64,000 nt of DNA, from the NCBI GenBank assembly GCA_000333855.2, contig CM007316.1, positions 479,726 to 543,725 of the forward strand, in the 5' to 3' direction. The position numbers were made by a program, and so were the translations under genes. The notes below the pieces were generated by a model that was not told the DNA's origin, ran no database searches, and saw only the letters and a list, made by a program, of their open reading frames with translations. The DNA comes from Endotrypanum monterogeii. Its lineage: Eukaryota > Euglenozoa > Kinetoplastea > Trypanosomatida > Trypanosomatidae. Of this stretch, positions 62,593 through 64,000 are shown piece by piece; within the stretch, counting starts at the first letter, position 1, and each line of letters begins with the position of its first letter.

Positions 62593-62731
62593 TACGTATA
62601 CGATATCGATGTCATGGCACACACAAAAAAAGAGAAAAATAAACAAGGCCCGATAGCACCATTGTCAGCATCTTCTCTGTGGCCTTAGCAGAGAGCGTGT
62701 GGGGTTCGGAAGGGTTGGTCCGTCATACTTC

Positions 62732-63940
62732 TTACTCGGGAAAAAAGATCACGGAGCATCCACGAGCATCGTCGTAGTTTTGCGTAACGTTGAAAACAGT
62801 CAGCATTGCCCCCGAGGCCCATCCTCGTTGACGGGTCCCTGATGGGATCTCCAGGAAAGGGAAAAGGCGTCTAAAGGATAAATTCTCAAGCATCGCTATG
62901 CCTTCCTGTAAAAAGGCGATGTGATTATTATTCTCCCAGAGCGGATCGACAGAGGGACTATCGATGCCCACCAGCAGTAAATGAGGAAAGGCAGCACGCA
63001 GGTACTGTACCGCGGAGGGGCTCATATACGCGAACGACTTCAGCAAAGAGGAGGACCTTGCAGCAAGGCTACCGTTGACTCCTACAACAGTCATCTCTGT
63101 TGGCGACAGAGGTTCCAGTGGTAAGAGTCCGAAAGTCGCTTGTACCGATTTCTCCGTAATATGTTTGCCTGCGCTGCATAGTTCTCTCGAGTGTTGGGTG
63201 ACGAGCAGCAGACGCCAAATGGGGCGGGAGCCGTTGCGCAGCAGGTCAGGAAGCTTCGCCCGAGCTGCTTTCAGGACTCGCTCGGTAATGATCGGAGGAA
63301 AATTTGGGGACGCTGTCTGCTGATACTCACGCAGCTCTGCAGTGATGTCCAGCACAATGGCTTCACCAGTGTAGTGTGCGTCGTCAAAGTTCCGGTGCAA
63401 GACGCTACGGCAGAAGTGGTGTGGTCCATCGGCATGTGTCCCGGCATGCGAGTTCGTCATTGATAATAGATGGCTGGCCACGTAGCATGGACGATCTGGA
63501 TTCTTGGACAAATCCTCATACTGTGAGACGCGCTGCACGGTGGGATAGCGCCCTCGAAGAAATCGAAGTAGCATGACGGATGCGACGCAAATCGCTATGA
63601 GACGTCTTACTCGAAACGTCCAGCGCCGCAGCAATTGCTTCAGCTCAACGACTAGGTCGTAGTTCTGGAATGTGAAGAGCAGGGTCACAAGAGCACCAAA
63701 CGCTGCACTGGTCATTGCTGTTACGGTAATCGACGGTATGTGAACAAGTTCAGTCAGAATATCGCTGCTGTGGAGCACATGAAATCGAGAAAGCGGTGGC
63801 ACAGCGACACGCATTTCTTCGAGCGGCATGGTGAGATCAATGCCGCCAGCGAGATTTACAGGTGCACATTGCTTCGCCTCCTTTTTCCATCCCAGGAGCG
63901 TTGGAGTGGTTTCGACCGCCTCGGTCAACCCTGCAATCAT
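62732..63940 (-). CDS. Cyclase-family metal-dependent hydrolase with a membrane insertion
   Basis: 402 residues, ATG at 63938-63940. The metal-binding signature of the family (kynurenine formamidase KynB and related) is present: HAGTHADGPHHF (165-176), LDITAEL (197-203), VGIDSPSVDP (324-333) and downstream His340 and Glu352, which together make the His/Asp/Glu site. The N-terminal strand GIDLTMPLEEM (33-43) corresponds to the family's DLTHPL. About 130 residues separate it from HAGTH, where about 40 are usual; the extra part holds two hydrophobic helices (about 70-91 and 113-129) flanked by basic residues. The enzyme is therefore probably a membrane protein, with substrate unknown. Some trypanosomatids have cyclase-family proteins of unclear reaction, so formamidase activity is not assumed. 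Confidence 0.85.
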   Translation of the reverse strand: MIAGLTEAVETTPTLLGWKKEAKQCAPVNLAGGIDLTMPLEEMRVAVPPLSRFHVLHSSDILTELVHIPSITVTAMTSAAFGALVTLLFTFQNYDLVVELKQLLRRWTFRVRRLIAICVASVMLLRFLRGRYPTVQRVSQYEDLSKNPDRPCYVASHLLSMTNSHAGTHADGPHHFCRSVLHRNFDDAHYTGEAIVLDITAELREYQQTASPNFPPIITERVLKAARAKLPDLLRNGSRPIWRLLLVTQHSRELCSAGKHITEKSVQATFGLLPLEPLSPTEMTVVGVNGSLAARSSSLLKSFAYMSPSAVQYLRAAFPHLLLVGIDSPSVDPLWENNNHIAFLQEGIAMLENLSFRRLFPFLEIPSGTRQRGWASGAMLTVFNVTQNYDDARGCSVIFFPE

Positions 63941-63961
63941 TAGAATAGAAAATAAAATCTC

Positions 63962-63980
63962 CTCAAAAAGAAAAAAAAAT
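63962..63980 (-). promoter_or_regulatory. Predicted spliced-leader acceptor for cyclase gene
   Basis: On the minus strand nine T, CTTTTTG, then AG at 63962-63963, 21 bases before the ATG. The region further upstream leaves the window at 64000. Confidence 0.6.
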
Positions 63981-64000
63981 GTCGTGTTGAAACGCTTTTC

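Larger units (their letters stand above)
61891..62731. other. Spacer between HFM1 and cyclase genes
   Basis: About 840 bases with poly-G/C runs and an (AC)n tract at 62573-62592. No gene. Confidence 0.6.

Noticed and set aside
1..64000. CRISPR arrays, insertion sequences, viral genes
   Set aside because: No regularly spaced repeats with unique spacers, no transposase or reverse transcriptase motif, and no viral protein seen; the eukaryotic gene content makes CRISPR unlikely.

Overview
The window looks like nuclear DNA of a trypanosomatid (kinetoplastid protist). Intron-free genes lie in one long same-strand block followed by a block on the opposite strand. Long gene-free spacers are packed with T/C-rich tracts, poly-C runs and (AT), (CA/GT) and (CT/GA) microsatellites, and many genes have a polypyrimidine tract and AG dinucleotide just upstream of the first ATG, as expected for spliced-leader trans-splicing. 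Product types fit this group, notably a kinase-guanylyltransferase capping enzyme and a capping-enzyme-like paralog. I cannot assign genus or species; coding regions are moderately G+C-rich and the spacers are A+T-richer.

Layout. 1-4019: no gene found. 4020-47797: plus-strand block of twelve genes: SEC14-GOLD protein, RPB7, a small one-TM protein, a kinase-like protein with degenerate motifs, a divergent peptide deformylase, a WLM (Wss1-type) metalloprotease, a coiled-coil protein, a PPPDE peptidase with a helical C-terminal domain, CPSF160, a fukutin/LicD-like protein, mRNA capping enzyme CE1, and a CE1 paralog that has lost the guanylyltransferase motifs (resembling the translation factor partner G5-IP). 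47798-50137: convergent strand-switch region, probably where the two polycistronic units terminate, holding a very G+C-rich island with a perfect hairpin. 50138-63940: minus-strand block (read right to left): cyclase-family enzyme with a membrane insertion, HFM1/MER3 helicase, a possible SAPS phosphatase-regulator, and an orphan protein next to the strand switch.

Functional themes. RPB7, CPSF160, CE1 and the CE1 paralog cover mRNA synthesis, 3' processing, cap handling and probably translation. CE1 and its paralog both begin with nearly the same PAM2-like poly(A)-binding-protein-binding motif followed by long low-complexity tails, and are adjacent. This is the most interesting feature of the window: a tandem pair of one apparently active enzyme and one pseudoenzyme. 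The WLM protease and HFM1 belong to DNA-protein crosslink repair and meiotic recombination. Trypanosomatid polycistrons are not operons of related function, so proximity alone is weak evidence.

Assembly caveats: there are N gaps at 21940-21949 and 52446-52675, both inside microsatellites. A 235-bp segment is repeated identically on both sides of the first gap and may be an assembly artefact. All domain calls are by eye from motifs, without database searches.
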